Positions 7,651-17,147 of a stretch of 64,000 nucleotides of DNA are shown here, piece by piece (within the stretch, counting starts at the first letter, position 1; each line of letters starts with the position of its first letter). The translations under genes and the position numbers were made by a program. Under the pieces are notes generated by a model, which had not been told where the DNA came from, did not search any database, and worked only from the letters and a program-made list of their open reading frames with translations. The DNA lies in the NCBI GenBank assembly GCA_942490535.1, contig CALNXQ010000004.1, positions 186,001 to 250,000 on the forward strand, written 5' to 3'. This DNA is from JAEINY01 sp942490535 (GTDB lineage Bacteria > Bacteroidota > Bacteroidia > Bacteroidales > Marinilabiliaceae).

Positions 7651-10023
7651 ATGGCCAAGACCTGCTTTCATTGTGGCAGCCCTTCCGGCTCCTGGGTGCG
7701 TCACGACGATAAAGACTTTTGTTGCGAGGGCTGCGTGATGGTGTACGACATCTTGAAGGAGAATAAGATGGATACCTATTACGACATTAACGCCAGTCCG
7801 GGCATCCGCAAGAAAGCGGTGAATCCTGAATATTACGATTACCTCGATCAGGAGGAGATTAAACAATCGGTGCTGGATTTTCGGGATGGCCACATGGCCC
7901 GTGTTCGCTTGTATTTGCCATCGATTCACTGCAGTTCCTGCATCTGGCTGATTGAAAACCTGCACCGGCTGCACCCGGGCGTGTTGCATTCCACCGTGAA
8001 TTTCAACCGGCGCGAAGCAGCCATTACCTTTGACGAGTCACAACTAAAGCTCAGTGCGTTGATGACCTTGTTATCCTCCATTAACTATAAACCACACATT
8101 CAAAAGGAGCAGGCCGAAAAGACTACCCAACAAAGTCGCAAGCTGATTACGAAGCTGGGCGTGGCCGGTTTTGTGTTTGGCAATGTGATGTTGTTGAGTT
8201 TTCCCGATTATCTGTCGCCTGATGTGGCACTCCATCCGGAGCTCATCGGTACCTTTAAATGGATCAGTCTGTTTTTGTGCATTCCGGTGATGGTCTATTC
8301 GGGAAACGACTATTTCATCACCGCCTGGAAGAACTTACGCAAGCGCATCATCTCCATCGACCTGCCCATCGCAGTGGGTATCCTGGCTATTTTTCTACGA
8401 AGTGTGTACGAGTTGGTCACGAGCATCGGACCCGGTTATTTTGACTCACTCACGGGGTTGGTTTTCTTTTTATTGATAGGTAAATGGTACCAGGCCAAGA
8501 CTTACGAAGCCCTCAGTTTTGATAACGATTACAGTGCCTATTTCCCCTTGGGCATTACCCGGATTGAAAATAATACCGAGGTGATCGTACCCATTCACCA
8601 ACTGAAAAAGGGCGATCGCATCTCGGTGCGCAATGGGGAAATCATTCCTGCCGATGCCAAATTGCAGTCGTTGAGCGCGTCGATCGATTACAGTTTCATC
8701 ACCGGCGAGTCGGTACCCGTGCGTAAGCAAAAAGAGGAACTTGTTTATGCCGGCGGGCGGGTGATGGGCAGTGCCATCCTCCTGCAGGTGGAGAAAGAGG
8801 TGGAAACGGGTTATCTGGCGGGTTTGTGGAAAGAAAAGAAAAAGGAAGAAGGCGAGGAGTCCATGATTTCCCATACCCTCAATGTGGTGAGTAAGTATTT
8901 CACCATTGTTATCCTTCTTATCAGTTTAATGACCGCCCTTTTCTGGCTGTGGCAGGATCCCTCCAAAGCCATCCTGGCATTTACCTCGGTGTTGATTATT
9001 GCCTGTCCGTGCGCTTTGGCTTTATCGGTACCTTTCGCCTTTGGTCATGCGGCCCGCATCATGGGTAAAAACCATTTCTACCTGAAACTCTCCTCGGTGA
9101 TCGAAGCCCTTTCGAAAATCACCACCGTGGTTTTTGATAAAACGGGTACTTTAACAGATCCCGATCTGTTTGATGTGCAGTTTGAGGGCCATCCTCAGGA
9201 TCACTACAACTACTCGTTGATAAAGTCATTGGCCCACCAGTCGCGGCATCCACTGAGTCGTGCCCTCTACAGTCACCTGGCGAAGTATGACGAAATGGAG
9301 GTGTTTGATTTCAAGGAGCAGGAAGGATTGGGGGTAGAAGGTATTATTATGAATCAGCACGTGAAAATGGGATCGGCTGCCTTTGTGGGCCTGACGGATG
9401 TAGGTGCACAGGAAGCGGCCCGCGTGCATGTGAGCCTCAATGCTGAGTACCAGGGCTACTTCACCATCCGTAATTTTTACCGGCCCAACTGGCAACAGCT
9501 GCTTCGATTGATTCAGGCAGCGGGTGATGTGCATCTCCTGTCGGGCGATAACGATGCCGAAAAGGATGTTTTGAAGGCCATCATCACCAACGAAACGCAC
9601 CTGCGCTTTTACCAGTCGCCCAAAGATAAGCTGGCGTACATCCAGGAACTGAATCGGCAGCACCAGCAAGTGATGATGGTGGGTGATGGCCTCAATGATG
9701 TGGGTGCCCTCAAAGAAGCCAAAATAGGTATTGCTGTGGCCGATGATGTGTATCAATTCAGCCCGTCCAGTGATGCCATCATCAGTGCCGATGCCCTGGT
9801 GAAACTGCCACTCTTCATGCGTTTTGCCAAATCGGCTTTGCGCGTCGTGTATGCAGCCATTGGGATTTCCTTCCTCTATAATGTTGTGGGCTTGTATTTT
9901 GCGGTGACAGGGCAATTGAGTCCTCTGTTTGCAGCCATCCTGATGCCGCTGAGCAGTGCCTCGGTGGTGGTGTTTACCAGTTTGATGGTGATGGGAGCAG
10001 CCAAGCGTCAGGGATTGCTGTAG
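7651..10023 (+). CDS. ccoI: Copper-translocating P-type ATPase of cbb3 oxidase assembly (CcoI/FixI)
   Basis: This 790-residue P1B-type ATPase exports Cu(I) across the inner membrane for insertion into the CuB centre of the cbb3 oxidase. Features in order: an N-terminal Cys cluster (C5-x2-C8 and C24-C25-x2-C28), a heavy-metal-associated domain with HCSSC (C94, C97), membrane segments from about residue 170, TGES phosphatase loop, the intramembrane CPC (C452, C454), phosphorylation site DKTGTLT (D496) and GDGLNDVGALKEA. The extra N-terminal cluster and the position before ccoS/ccoNO identify it as CcoI rather than CopA. The stop codon is immediately followed by the 42-bp repeat array. Confidence 0.92.
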   Translation: MAKTCFHCGSPSGSWVRHDDKDFCCEGCVMVYDILKENKMDTYYDINASPGIRKKAVNPEYYDYLDQEEIKQSVLDFRDGHMARVRLYLPSIHCSSCIWLIENLHRLHPGVLHSTVNFNRREAAITFDESQLKLSALMTLLSSINYKPHIQKEQAEKTTQQSRKLITKLGVAGFVFGNVMLLSFPDYLSPDVALHPELIGTFKWISLFLCIPVMVYSGNDYFITAWKNLRKRIISIDLPIAVGILAIFLRSVYELVTSIGPGYFDSLTGLVFFLLIGKWYQAKTYEALSFDNDYSAYFPLGITRIENNTEVIVPIHQLKKGDRISVRNGEIIPADAKLQSLSASIDYSFITGESVPVRKQKEELVYAGGRVMGSAILLQVEKEVETGYLAGLWKEKKKEEGEESMISHTLNVVSKYFTIVILLISLMTALFWLWQDPSKAILAFTSVLIIACPCALALSVPFAFGHAARIMGKNHFYLKLSSVIEALSKITTVVFDKTGTLTDPDLFDVQFEGHPQDHYNYSLIKSLAHQSRHPLSRALYSHLAKYDEMEVFDFKEQEGLGVEGIIMNQHVKMGSAAFVGLTDVGAQEAARVHVSLNAEYQGYFTIRNFYRPNWQQLLRLIQAAGDVHLLSGDNDAEKDVLKAIITNETHLRFYQSPKDKLAYIQELNRQHQQVMMVGDGLNDVGALKEAKIGIAVADDVYQFSPSSDAIISADALVKLPLFMRFAKSALRVVYAAIGISFLYNVVGLYFAVTGQLSPLFAAILMPLSSASVVVFTSLMVMGAAKRQGLL

Positions 10024-10028
10024 GGGGA

Positions 10029-10616
10029 GTTCTCACTCCGTCCGGTATTTTGATTTTAGAGAAAGCTATTGTTTTTACTCCGTCCGGCAATCGGATTAGA
10101 CAGAATGCAACTGTTTTCACTCTGTCCGGTGTTCCGGGATTTATGAGTGCTGCCGTTTTTACCTGTCCCGGAGAGCTGTTTCTAGAGAAAGCTATTGTTT
10201 TTACTCCGTCCGGCAAAGGGATTAGACAGAATGCAACTGTTTTCACTCTGTCCGGTGTTCCGGGATTTATGAGTGCTGCCGTTTTCACCCGTTCCGGTGA
10301 ACTGTGCATAGAGAATGCTATTGTTTTCAGTCCGTCCGGCAAAGGGATTAGACAGAATGCAACTGTTTTCACTCTGTCCGGTGTTCCGGGATTTAAGAAT
10401 GCTGCCGTTTTCACCCGTTCCGGTGAACTGTGCATAGAGAATGCTATTGTTGTCTCTCTATCCAGCATTCAGATGTTAGAGAGGGCTTTTGTTTTCACTC
10501 CGCAGGGTGCCCGGTTTTTCGATCAAACAATTGTCTTCAGCTCCTTCGGCGGCTTGTTATTTGACGATGCTGTTGTAAACCACTCGTCGGGCTCTAATAT
10601 TTTAGATAATTGGCGT
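10029..10616 (+). repeat. Tandem array of 14 units of exactly 42 bp (2 x 21 bp) between ccoI and ccoS
   Basis: Units begin at 10029, 10071, 10113, 10155, 10197, 10239, 10281, 10323, 10365, 10407, 10449, 10491, 10533 and 10575, all spaced 42 bp. Each has a conserved half (core GTTTTCACTCCGTCCGG) and a variable 21-bp half. Units 2-10 also form three near-identical 126-bp blocks; the last units decay. Because 42 is a multiple of 3, long frames stay open on both strands. One (10050-10625 +) would give a 14-residue A-x-VFTPSG repeat, but there is no codon bias or recognisable start. It is treated as an intergenic DNA repeat, though a repeat protein cannot be excluded. Confidence 0.9.
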
Positions 10617-10774
10617 TGGAATTGATTTACAGACCCTGGAATCACCATAATCCGCCTAAAAAGAAGCGTCAATTTATTATCCTGCAAAACAATCCTTATC
10701 GTCAATTTGTCATTATAGGCAAGAAATAATGGTGGTAAATGGGTGTATCAGACCTCAAAATCCGAAATTGTTTA

Positions 10775-10782
10775 TATATTTG
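10775..10782 (+). promoter_or_regulatory. -7 box (TATATTTG) before ccoS
   Basis: TAnnTTTG box 53 bp before the ccoS ATG, downstream of the repeat array. It suggests that ccoS-ccoNO can be transcribed apart from ccoI. Confidence 0.5.
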
Positions 10783-10834
10783 TTTTGATGGGAGATAGTA
10801 CAGACTTCCACGTGTTGCCAAAAACCTTTATCGC

Positions 10835-11056
10835 ATGGAAATAATCTTCGTATTGGTCGTTATCAGCCTCCTTGTGGCGTTGGTCTTTCTATTTGCTTTT
10901 ATCTGGGCGGTGCGCTCAGGCCAGTACGAAGATGATTACAGTCCTTCCGTTCGCATCTTATTTGATGATGAATACCCCTCCAAAAATCAGAAAGAAAAGT
11001 CTAATCCCAAATCTACACAATCCAATGAAGCAAGAGACGTTTTATTACGACAATAA
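10835..11056 (+). CDS. ccoS: cbb3-type cytochrome oxidase assembly protein CcoS
   Basis: A 73-residue single-pass membrane protein: residues 3-25 form the hydrophobic segment, followed by WAVRSGQYEDD, the CcoS signature (SGQFDD-type motif). It is needed for cofactor insertion (haem and copper) into the cbb3 oxidase. Its last 32 bp overlap the start of ccoNO in another frame. The long polar tail after residue 40 is poorly conserved in the family. Confidence 0.88.
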   Translation: MEIIFVLVVISLLVALVFLFAFIWAVRSGQYEDDYSPSVRILFDDEYPSKNQKEKSNPKSTQSNEARDVLLRQ

Positions 11057-13187
11057 AATTGTCAAATACTTTACTTATGCCACCATCATCTGGGGACTCA
11101 TCGCCATGTTGGTAGGTGTATTGGCGGCTTTGCAAATGGCCATGCCGGTTTTTAATTTTGAGATGCAGTATACCACCTTTGGCCGGGTGCGGCCCATCCA
11201 TACCAACGGGGCTATTTTTGCCTTTGTGGGCAATGGTATTTTTATGGGGGTGTATTATTCTTTGCAACGCCTGCTTAAAGCCCGAATGTTCAGTGATCTT
11301 TTGAGCCGGATCCATTTCTGGGGCTGGCAACTCATCATTGTACTAGCCGTTATTACGCTGGCACTTGGTTTTACCACCGGTAAAGAATATGCCGAACTGG
11401 AATGGCCCATTGATATCTTAATTGCGGTGATATGGCTGACCTTTGGAGTGAACATGTTCGGTACCATCGTGAAACGCCGGGTGAAACACCTGTATGTAGC
11501 CATCTGGTTCTACATTGCCACCTTTATTACGGTGACGCTATTGCATGTGGTGAACTCCATGGAGTTACCGGTTTCGTTCATGAAAAGTTATTCGTGGTAT
11601 GCCGGTGTTCAGGATGCATTGGTGCAATGGTGGTATGGGCACAATGCGGTGGCTTTCTTCCTGACCACACCTTATTTGGGTTTGATGTATTATTACATTC
11701 CCAAAGCGGCCAACCGTCCGGTGTATTCCTACCGCTTATCCATCGTTCATTTTTGGTCGTTTCTGTTCATCTACATTTGGGCCGGCCCGCACCATTTATT
11801 ATATACGGCTTTGCCCGATTGGGCGCAATCCTTAGGAACCGTGTTCTCCATCATGCTCATTGCCCCCTCCTGGGGAGGGATGTTGAATGGTTTGTTAACC
11901 CTACGCGGGGCCTGGGATAAAGTGCGCGACAGTGCCACCCTGAAATTTCTGGTGGTGGCCGTCACGGCCTACGGGATGGCCACTTTCGAAGGCCCCATGT
12001 TGGCTCTGAAAAATGTCAATGCCATCAGTCACTATACCGACTGGACCGTGGCGCACGTTCACGTGGGGACACTGGGTTGGAACGGTTTTCTCACCTTTGG
12101 TGTTTTGTACTGGTTAGTGCCTAAACTATTCAACCGTAAATTGTATTCAGAGAAACTGGCCAATGCGCATTTTTGGATTGGCACGCTGGGGATTCTCTTT
12201 TATGCCATCCCCATGTATTGGGCCGGATTTACCCAGAGTTTGATGTGGAAAGAATTTACCGAAGAGAATTTGCTGGCTTATCCCAATTTCCTGGAAACAG
12301 TGACCCAGATTCGCCCTATGTATTACATGCGTGCCTTTGGGGGGCTGATTTATCTTTCGGGAGCCATGCTTATGAGTGTTAACCTTTGGAAAACCATGGC
12401 AGCCGGTCAAATGGTGGCCAATGAAGAAGCCACGGCTGTGGTGGAGTCCTTATCCGCTCATGGGGAAACAGGCGACCGCGGCCATTCCTGGCTGGAACGG
12501 CGGCCTGTTCAATTCCTGATTATCTCCCTGGCAGTGGTCATGATAGGTACCTTTGTGGAATTGGTTCCAACATTCTTGTTGAAATCCAATGTGCCGACCA
12601 TCGCCAGTGTGAAGCCTTATACGCCGCTGGAACTGATTGGACGTGATATTTATCTCCGTGAGGGCTGTTACAATTGCCACTCTCAAATGGTGCGGCCGTT
12701 TCGCTCGGAGACGGAGCGCTATGGTGAGTATTCCAAAGCGGGCGAGTTTGTGTACGATCATCCCTTCCAATGGGGCTCGAAGCGCACCGGACCCGATTTG
12801 GCCCGTGAAGGGGTCATGACCGGTAAAATCTACAAACCGGATGCCTGGCATTACAGCCACATGCTGGATCCGCAGCAATTGAATGAGAATTCCATCATGC
12901 CTAAGTATGCCTGGTTGATCGAACAGGAAATGGACCTGGTGCATCTGGAAGGTAAGATCCGGGCTATGCAAACCCTGGGCGTGCCTTATCCGGAAGGTTA
13001 TGACCAGCAGGCGCGCGCCGATTTGGAAGCCCAGGCCGATAAGATTGCGACAGGCCTGATGGAGGCCGGCATTGAAACGAGTCGGGAGAAAGAGATCATT
13101 GCCTTGATTGCCTATTTGCAGCGTTTGGGCACGGATATCACCAAAATTGAGGTGCCGGTAGTGGAAGATGAAACAGTAACGGACTAA
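11025..13187 (+). CDS. ccoNO: Fused cbb3 cytochrome c oxidase subunits I and II (CcoNO)
   Basis: A 720-residue fusion. Residues 1 to about 480 are CcoN, the haem-copper catalytic subunit with 12 membrane helices and ligands in RPIHTNG, WYGHNAVAF (CuB), AGPHHLLY and AHVHVGTLGWNG. After a linker and one membrane anchor, the CcoO part carries a c-type haem site CYNCH (C548, C551, H552) and the distal MPKYAWL methionine region. It reduces O2 at high affinity in the inner membrane. The ATG at 11025 (MKQETFYYDN) lies inside ccoS; upstream in-frame Met codons would give an unrelated N-terminus. The fusion is usual in Bacteroidota. Confidence 0.95.
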   Translation: MKQETFYYDNKIVKYFTYATIIWGLIAMLVGVLAALQMAMPVFNFEMQYTTFGRVRPIHTNGAIFAFVGNGIFMGVYYSLQRLLKARMFSDLLSRIHFWGWQLIIVLAVITLALGFTTGKEYAELEWPIDILIAVIWLTFGVNMFGTIVKRRVKHLYVAIWFYIATFITVTLLHVVNSMELPVSFMKSYSWYAGVQDALVQWWYGHNAVAFFLTTPYLGLMYYYIPKAANRPVYSYRLSIVHFWSFLFIYIWAGPHHLLYTALPDWAQSLGTVFSIMLIAPSWGGMLNGLLTLRGAWDKVRDSATLKFLVVAVTAYGMATFEGPMLALKNVNAISHYTDWTVAHVHVGTLGWNGFLTFGVLYWLVPKLFNRKLYSEKLANAHFWIGTLGILFYAIPMYWAGFTQSLMWKEFTEENLLAYPNFLETVTQIRPMYYMRAFGGLIYLSGAMLMSVNLWKTMAAGQMVANEEATAVVESLSAHGETGDRGHSWLERRPVQFLIISLAVVMIGTFVELVPTFLLKSNVPTIASVKPYTPLELIGRDIYLREGCYNCHSQMVRPFRSETERYGEYSKAGEFVYDHPFQWGSKRTGPDLAREGVMTGKIYKPDAWHYSHMLDPQQLNENSIMPKYAWLIEQEMDLVHLEGKIRAMQTLGVPYPEGYDQQARADLEAQADKIATGLMEAGIETSREKEIIALIAYLQRLGTDITKIEVPVVEDETVTD

Positions 13188-13198
13188 ATGAAACAACC

Positions 13199-13399
13199 AT
13201 GAGACTGGTAAGACATTATTTGGAATCGATCGCTGGGGTTGAAATATACCCCATCATTTCTTTTTTAATCTTTTTCATCTTTTTTATAGCGGTTACCTGG
13301 TATGTCATCCGGCTGGATAAAAGCTATATTGATGAAATTACCCGGTATCCCATCGATGATGATGAGGCCCCTCAGACTGATGAACAGCTGGTGCCATGA
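13199..13399 (+). CDS. ccoQ: cbb3 oxidase subunit IV (CcoQ/FixQ)
   Basis: A 66-residue protein with one membrane segment (about 16-38, IYPIISFLIFFIFFIAVTWY) and an acidic C-terminus. Size, topology and place between ccoNO and ccoP fit CcoQ, which stabilises the oxidase complex. The gene starts 11 bp after the ccoNO stop. Confidence 0.8.
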   Translation: MRLVRHYLESIAGVEIYPIISFLIFFIFFIAVTWYVIRLDKSYIDEITRYPIDDDEAPQTDEQLVP

Positions 13400-13444
13400 A
13401 TCGAAAATGATACGTTAAAAAATCCTTTTACTCAGATCTGACCA

Positions 13445-14071
13445 ATGGAAGAAAATAATCTACAGCCTAAAAATCTACCGGAGATTGATCCGTTAACCAA
13501 TGATAAATTTGTACCCCATCATGAGTTTGATGGCATCCGTGAGTTGGCTAATAATCCACCCTGGTGGCTGACCTTTATTTTTATCTTTAGCTTGTTATTT
13601 GCCTATTTCTACCTCGCCCGATACCATTTTTTTGGGGATGGTGATTTGCAGGAGGCCGAATATGAAAATGAGATGGCGCAATACCTGCCTGATGAGGAAG
13701 ATGATGCCGAAGAATGGGGAATTGCCATTGCCGAGGTCAATATCGATTTCTCGCAACCGCTAGCCGATGAGGAAGGCTTAAGCAAAGGTGCCAAAGTGTT
13801 TTCCACCAATTGTGCCGTATGTCATCTGGCACAAGGACAAGGTTTGGTAGGTCCCAACCTGACGGATGAATACTGGTTGCATGGGGGCAGTTTTGAAGAC
13901 ATAGTAGCGGTGATCAATAACGGGGTCATTGAAAAGGGAATGATTTCGTGGAAAAATCAGCTGTCGAAAGTACAGATCCACCAGGTGTCCAGTTACATTT
14001 TGACGTTGCAAGGCACCAATCCGCCTAACCCCAAAGCACCGCAAGGGGAGAAGTATGTACCGGAGAGTTAG
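13445..14071 (+). CDS. ccoP: cbb3 oxidase subunit III, single-haem CcoP
   Basis: This 208-residue protein has an N-terminal polar region ending NNPPWWLT, one membrane segment (about 40-61), an acidic linker (80-95) and a single cytochrome c domain with CAVCH (C123, C126, H127) and the Met ligand near GMISW. Proteobacterial CcoP has two haems and about 300 residues; here one cytochrome domain is present. It delivers electrons to CcoNO from periplasmic cytochrome c. Confidence 0.92.
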   Translation: MEENNLQPKNLPEIDPLTNDKFVPHHEFDGIRELANNPPWWLTFIFIFSLLFAYFYLARYHFFGDGDLQEAEYENEMAQYLPDEEDDAEEWGIAIAEVNIDFSQPLADEEGLSKGAKVFSTNCAVCHLAQGQGLVGPNLTDEYWLHGGSFEDIVAVINNGVIEKGMISWKNQLSKVQIHQVSSYILTLQGTNPPNPKAPQGEKYVPES

Positions 14072-14189
14072 GTTGAATGATACCTACTGTAATTAGGAGA
14101 ACCGTTTTCTGATATCCTGTGCCTTTCTTCTTTTTCCTTTTTAATATGAAGAATGGTTCTGGATTAATGAGTGAATAATTTTCACCCTC

Positions 14190-15590
14190 ATGACCAACCA
14201 ACAAAATACGTCCTTTCGCGATAGAGTTGTCACCATGACGCCAGAAGGGCGGCGTAAATGGATTTATGCCAACCAGCCCAAAGGGACATTTTACAATTAC
14301 CGTACCTTGGTGAGCCTGGTGCTATTGACGTTTTTCTTCAGTGCGCCTTTTATTCAGGTGGGCGAGGAGCCCTTGCTACTCTTCAATATCCTGAAGCGGA
14401 AATTTGTATTGTTTGGTGTGGTGTTTTGGCCGCAGGATTTTCACTTGTTTGTCATTGGATTGATCACCATCATCATTACCATTGTGACCTTCACGGTTGT
14501 TTATGGCCGCATTTGGTGTGGCTGGACCTGTCCGCAAACCATTTTTCTGGAGATGGTTTTTCGGCGTATTGAATTTTGGATTGAAGGTGGCGGCACCACC
14601 CAGCGTCAGCGTAACAAACAAAAGGACAGTTTCGATCGCATCTGGCGAAAAGTGGTGAAGCACATTCTTTTCATCCTCATCTCCATCACCGTCATTCATA
14701 CATTTATAGCCTATGTGGTGGGAATCGAAAAAGTACTGGAATACATGACCAGTCCACCCTCCGAGAATTTGAGTCTTTTCATGGCTATGATTGGTTTTTC
14801 GGGGGCCTTCTATTTCATCTTCGCTTATTTTCGCGAGCAGGTATGTTCACTGGTGTGCCCCTATGGTCGCTTGCAAGGTGCCTTACTGGATGCCAATACC
14901 CTGATGGTGACCTATGATTTTAAACGGGGGGAGACACGGGGGCCCATCAAGCGCGGGGAGGACCGGGCAGCTGCTGGTAAAGGGGATTGCATCAATTGTG
15001 GGAAATGCGCATCGGTGTGTCCCACCGGGCTGGATATTCGCAATGGCATTCAACTGGAGTGCATCAATTGTACCTCGTGTATGGATGCTTGCAACAGTGT
15101 GATGACCAAGTTGGGAAAACCCAAAGGGCTGGTGCGTATCACCTCACAAAATATGGTGACGTCGGGTGAAACGTTTAAATGGACCGGTCGCATTCGGGCT
15201 TATACCTTCTTATTGGTGGCGTTGGTGGGTGTGTTGGTGGTGCTCTTTAATTTGCGCTCCGATTTTGAGACCACCATTTTGAGAGTACAGGGAACCCTTT
15301 ATCAGAAGCTGGAGGATGGTCGGTACAGTAATATTTATAATTTTAAGGTGGTGAATAAAACCAATACCGACATGCAGTTAGCCATTCATTTGCTATCGCC
15401 CGAAGGGGAGATGCAGCTGGCCGGAACTGATATGAATCTTAAGAAGCAGGCCATTTTACAAGGTGCTTTCCTGCTGAAGATAGATAAACAACACTTGACC
15501 GGCCTTAAAACAGAAGTGGAGTTGGGGATCTATACCGGTGATGAGTTGATAGAGACCATCACCACCACGTTTGTGGGGCCGGCTAAATGA
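14190..15590 (+). CDS. ccoG: cbb3 oxidase accessory ferredoxin protein CcoG (RdxA/FixG)
   Basis: A 466-residue membrane iron-sulphur protein. Visible are IWCGWTCPQTIF (C110, C114), CSLVCPYGRLQ, and two 4Fe-4S motifs CINCGKCASVCPTG and CINCTSCMDACN around residues 265-310. Five to six membrane segments surround them, and the C-terminal periplasmic Ig-like domain (about 350-466) is typical of FixG. CcoG reduces Cu(II) for oxidase assembly. It sits 118 bp after ccoP and is part of the cluster. Confidence 0.93.
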   Translation: MTNQQNTSFRDRVVTMTPEGRRKWIYANQPKGTFYNYRTLVSLVLLTFFFSAPFIQVGEEPLLLFNILKRKFVLFGVVFWPQDFHLFVIGLITIIITIVTFTVVYGRIWCGWTCPQTIFLEMVFRRIEFWIEGGGTTQRQRNKQKDSFDRIWRKVVKHILFILISITVIHTFIAYVVGIEKVLEYMTSPPSENLSLFMAMIGFSGAFYFIFAYFREQVCSLVCPYGRLQGALLDANTLMVTYDFKRGETRGPIKRGEDRAAAGKGDCINCGKCASVCPTGLDIRNGIQLECINCTSCMDACNSVMTKLGKPKGLVRITSQNMVTSGETFKWTGRIRAYTFLLVALVGVLVVLFNLRSDFETTILRVQGTLYQKLEDGRYSNIYNFKVVNKTNTDMQLAIHLLSPEGEMQLAGTDMNLKKQAILQGAFLLKIDKQHLTGLKTEVELGIYTGDELIETITTTFVGPAK

Positions 15591-15667
15591 TTGCGTACCG
15601 GCATTTACCATTGTATAACAAGCAAGTTTAATGATCAGGCTGCAGACCTGACAGAAATAGTACAACC

Positions 15668-16114
15668 ATGAAATTCAACTGGGGACACGGACTAATAACA
15701 GCCATAGCATTGGGCATCATCGGGATCTTAACATTGGTATTTGTCACCACACGGGAACGTATTGATCTGGTGACCGAGGATTATTATCCCAAAGAATTGA
15801 AGTATGAAGATCAGCTGGTCAAAATAAGAAATTACCAGGCGTTGCAAACACCCATTACCCTTGAAGAAAAAGATGAGTTGTGGTTGCGTTTTCCGCCGGT
15901 GACTGATGTGGCAAGCGAAATAACCGGATCCATTCACATTTATTGTCCGGCGGATAAGGACAAGGACATGACCTTTCCGGTAAGTTTAAATGAAGGGTTT
16001 AAGCAGGTTTTGCCATTGAAAGAGTTGACCCGGGGCAAGTATGAAATCAAGGTTGAATGGCAGGCCAACGGAACAGATTACCTTTATAAGCAAACCTATT
16101 TTATCTCACAATAA
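15668..16114 (+). CDS. ccoH: FixH/CcoH family protein
   Basis: A 148-residue protein with one N-terminal membrane segment (about 5-27) and a periplasmic beta-sandwich domain. The DLVTEDYYPKELKYEDQL segment is the hallmark of FixH proteins. CcoH assists assembly and stability of the cbb3 complex. It lies between ccoG and the SafE/DsbD_2-like gene, with short gaps on both sides. Confidence 0.88.
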   Translation: MKFNWGHGLITAIALGIIGILTLVFVTTRERIDLVTEDYYPKELKYEDQLVKIRNYQALQTPITLEEKDELWLRFPPVTDVASEITGSIHIYCPADKDKDMTFPVSLNEGFKQVLPLKELTRGKYEIKVEWQANGTDYLYKQTYFISQ

Positions 16115-16126
16115 GCGATCTCAGTC

Positions 16127-16822
16127 ATGACCATTTTCGAAGGTTTTATCATTGGTATTGTAGGCAGTTTACATTGTGTGGGAATGTGCGGCCCCCTGGC
16201 TCTGGCCTTGCCTTTACCCACCAAAAGTACGGGTCGGAAAGCGCTGGGGGCTCTCTTTTATAACCTCGGGCGAGCGGTTACTTATGCGCTATTAGGGTTG
16301 GTATTTGGTCTGGTGGGGGCCGGTTTTAAATTATCCGGATGGCAGCAATGGGTTTCCATTGCGTGCGGGGCCCTCATGATTTTTTCTGTTATTTTGCCAG
16401 GTGTATTCCGAATGCCTAAAACCTCTCAAAAAGTATCCGGAAAAATTTATACCACATTAAAACGAAAAATTGGCGACTCCCTCCAGCAACGGCGACTGAG
16501 TAACCTACCAGTCATTGGTTTCTTAAACGGTTTTCTGCCTTGTGGATTAGTCTATATCGCCGTTGCGGGCGCCATCACATCGTCCTCGGTCATTGAGAGT
16601 GTTGGTTTCATGTTTTTGTTTGGCCTGGGCACGCTACCCATCATGTTTGCAGTGGCCTTTTTTGCCGATGTGATAAAAAGCCGATTCCTGTACAAATTGA
16701 AGCATGTCATTCCGGTATTCATCATCATTCTGGGCATCCTTTTTATCTTACGGGGACTTAACCTGGGAATTCCTTACATCAGTCCAAAGTTTGAAGAGGA
16801 TAAAGTGGAGTGTTGCCATTAG
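16127..16822 (+). CDS. SafE/DsbD_2-type membrane protein linked to cbb3 assembly
   Basis: A 231-residue protein with six predicted membrane segments. LHCVGMCGP near the N-terminus and GFLPCGLVY in the middle are the paired Cys motifs of this family (often annotated 'sulfite exporter TauE/SafE'), and the C-terminus ends in a Cys-Cys-His. Members next to cco genes are thought to handle copper or thiol redox for the oxidase. It is the last gene of the cluster, 12 bp after ccoH. The copper role is inferred from position. Confidence 0.8.
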   Translation: MTIFEGFIIGIVGSLHCVGMCGPLALALPLPTKSTGRKALGALFYNLGRAVTYALLGLVFGLVGAGFKLSGWQQWVSIACGALMIFSVILPGVFRMPKTSQKVSGKIYTTLKRKIGDSLQQRRLSNLPVIGFLNGFLPCGLVYIAVAGAITSSSVIESVGFMFLFGLGTLPIMFAVAFFADVIKSRFLYKLKHVIPVFIIILGILFILRGLNLGIPYISPKFEEDKVECCH

Positions 16823-16859
16823 CCTGTAGTAGTGTATGAGTTGTTTTCAGGGATCGGGT

Positions 16860-16966
16860 TTCAGCAAGAGAGGGGTCCGGTAGCGGCAGGATGCTGCCCT
16901 AGGCTGGAGCAGGGGTATGCTCTAAGCTTGAGCAGGGGTGTGCTTACGGTGAGAGTATTGCTGGTT
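16860..16966 (+). repeat. Degenerate G-rich tandem repeat, about 21-bp period
   Basis: Loose units start at 16860, 16881, 16900, 16923 and 16945 (spacing 21, 19, 23, 22). The best pair shares GAGCAGGGGT-TGCT. It lies in the 310-bp gap between the cbb3 cluster and the B12 locus. No gene was seen here. Confidence 0.5.
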
Positions 16967-17133
16967 CATAGATTGTTTTAAATAGAAGTCCTGATGTTGT
17001 TTTAGCTCAAAACAGTGAAGCCGTAGTCTGGCAGTATTGATTTATTAATGGCTTTTGTTTAGGTCTTTTCTTGCATAGAGGAGCAATGCGTCTCTTTTTT
17101 TCATAAACAATTTCTCAATCTTAACTTTTCCCT

Positions 17134-17141
17134 TACATTTG
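17134..17141 (+). promoter_or_regulatory. -7 box (TACATTTG) of the cobalamin riboswitch
   Basis: TAnnTTTG box directly upstream of the riboswitch fold; the transcript start would be near 17148. Confidence 0.55.
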
Positions 17142-17147
17142 CATCCG

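Noticed and set aside
9974..10468. Minus-strand frame of 164 codons across the 42-bp array (repeat of PDRVKTVAF)
   Set aside because: It exists only because the repeat unit is a multiple of 3 and lacks stops; it runs into the ccoI gene and has no start signal.
10029..10616. 42-bp array as a CRISPR
   Set aside because: The conserved part is only about 17-21 bp, spacers recur in a 126-bp pattern, and there are no cas genes.
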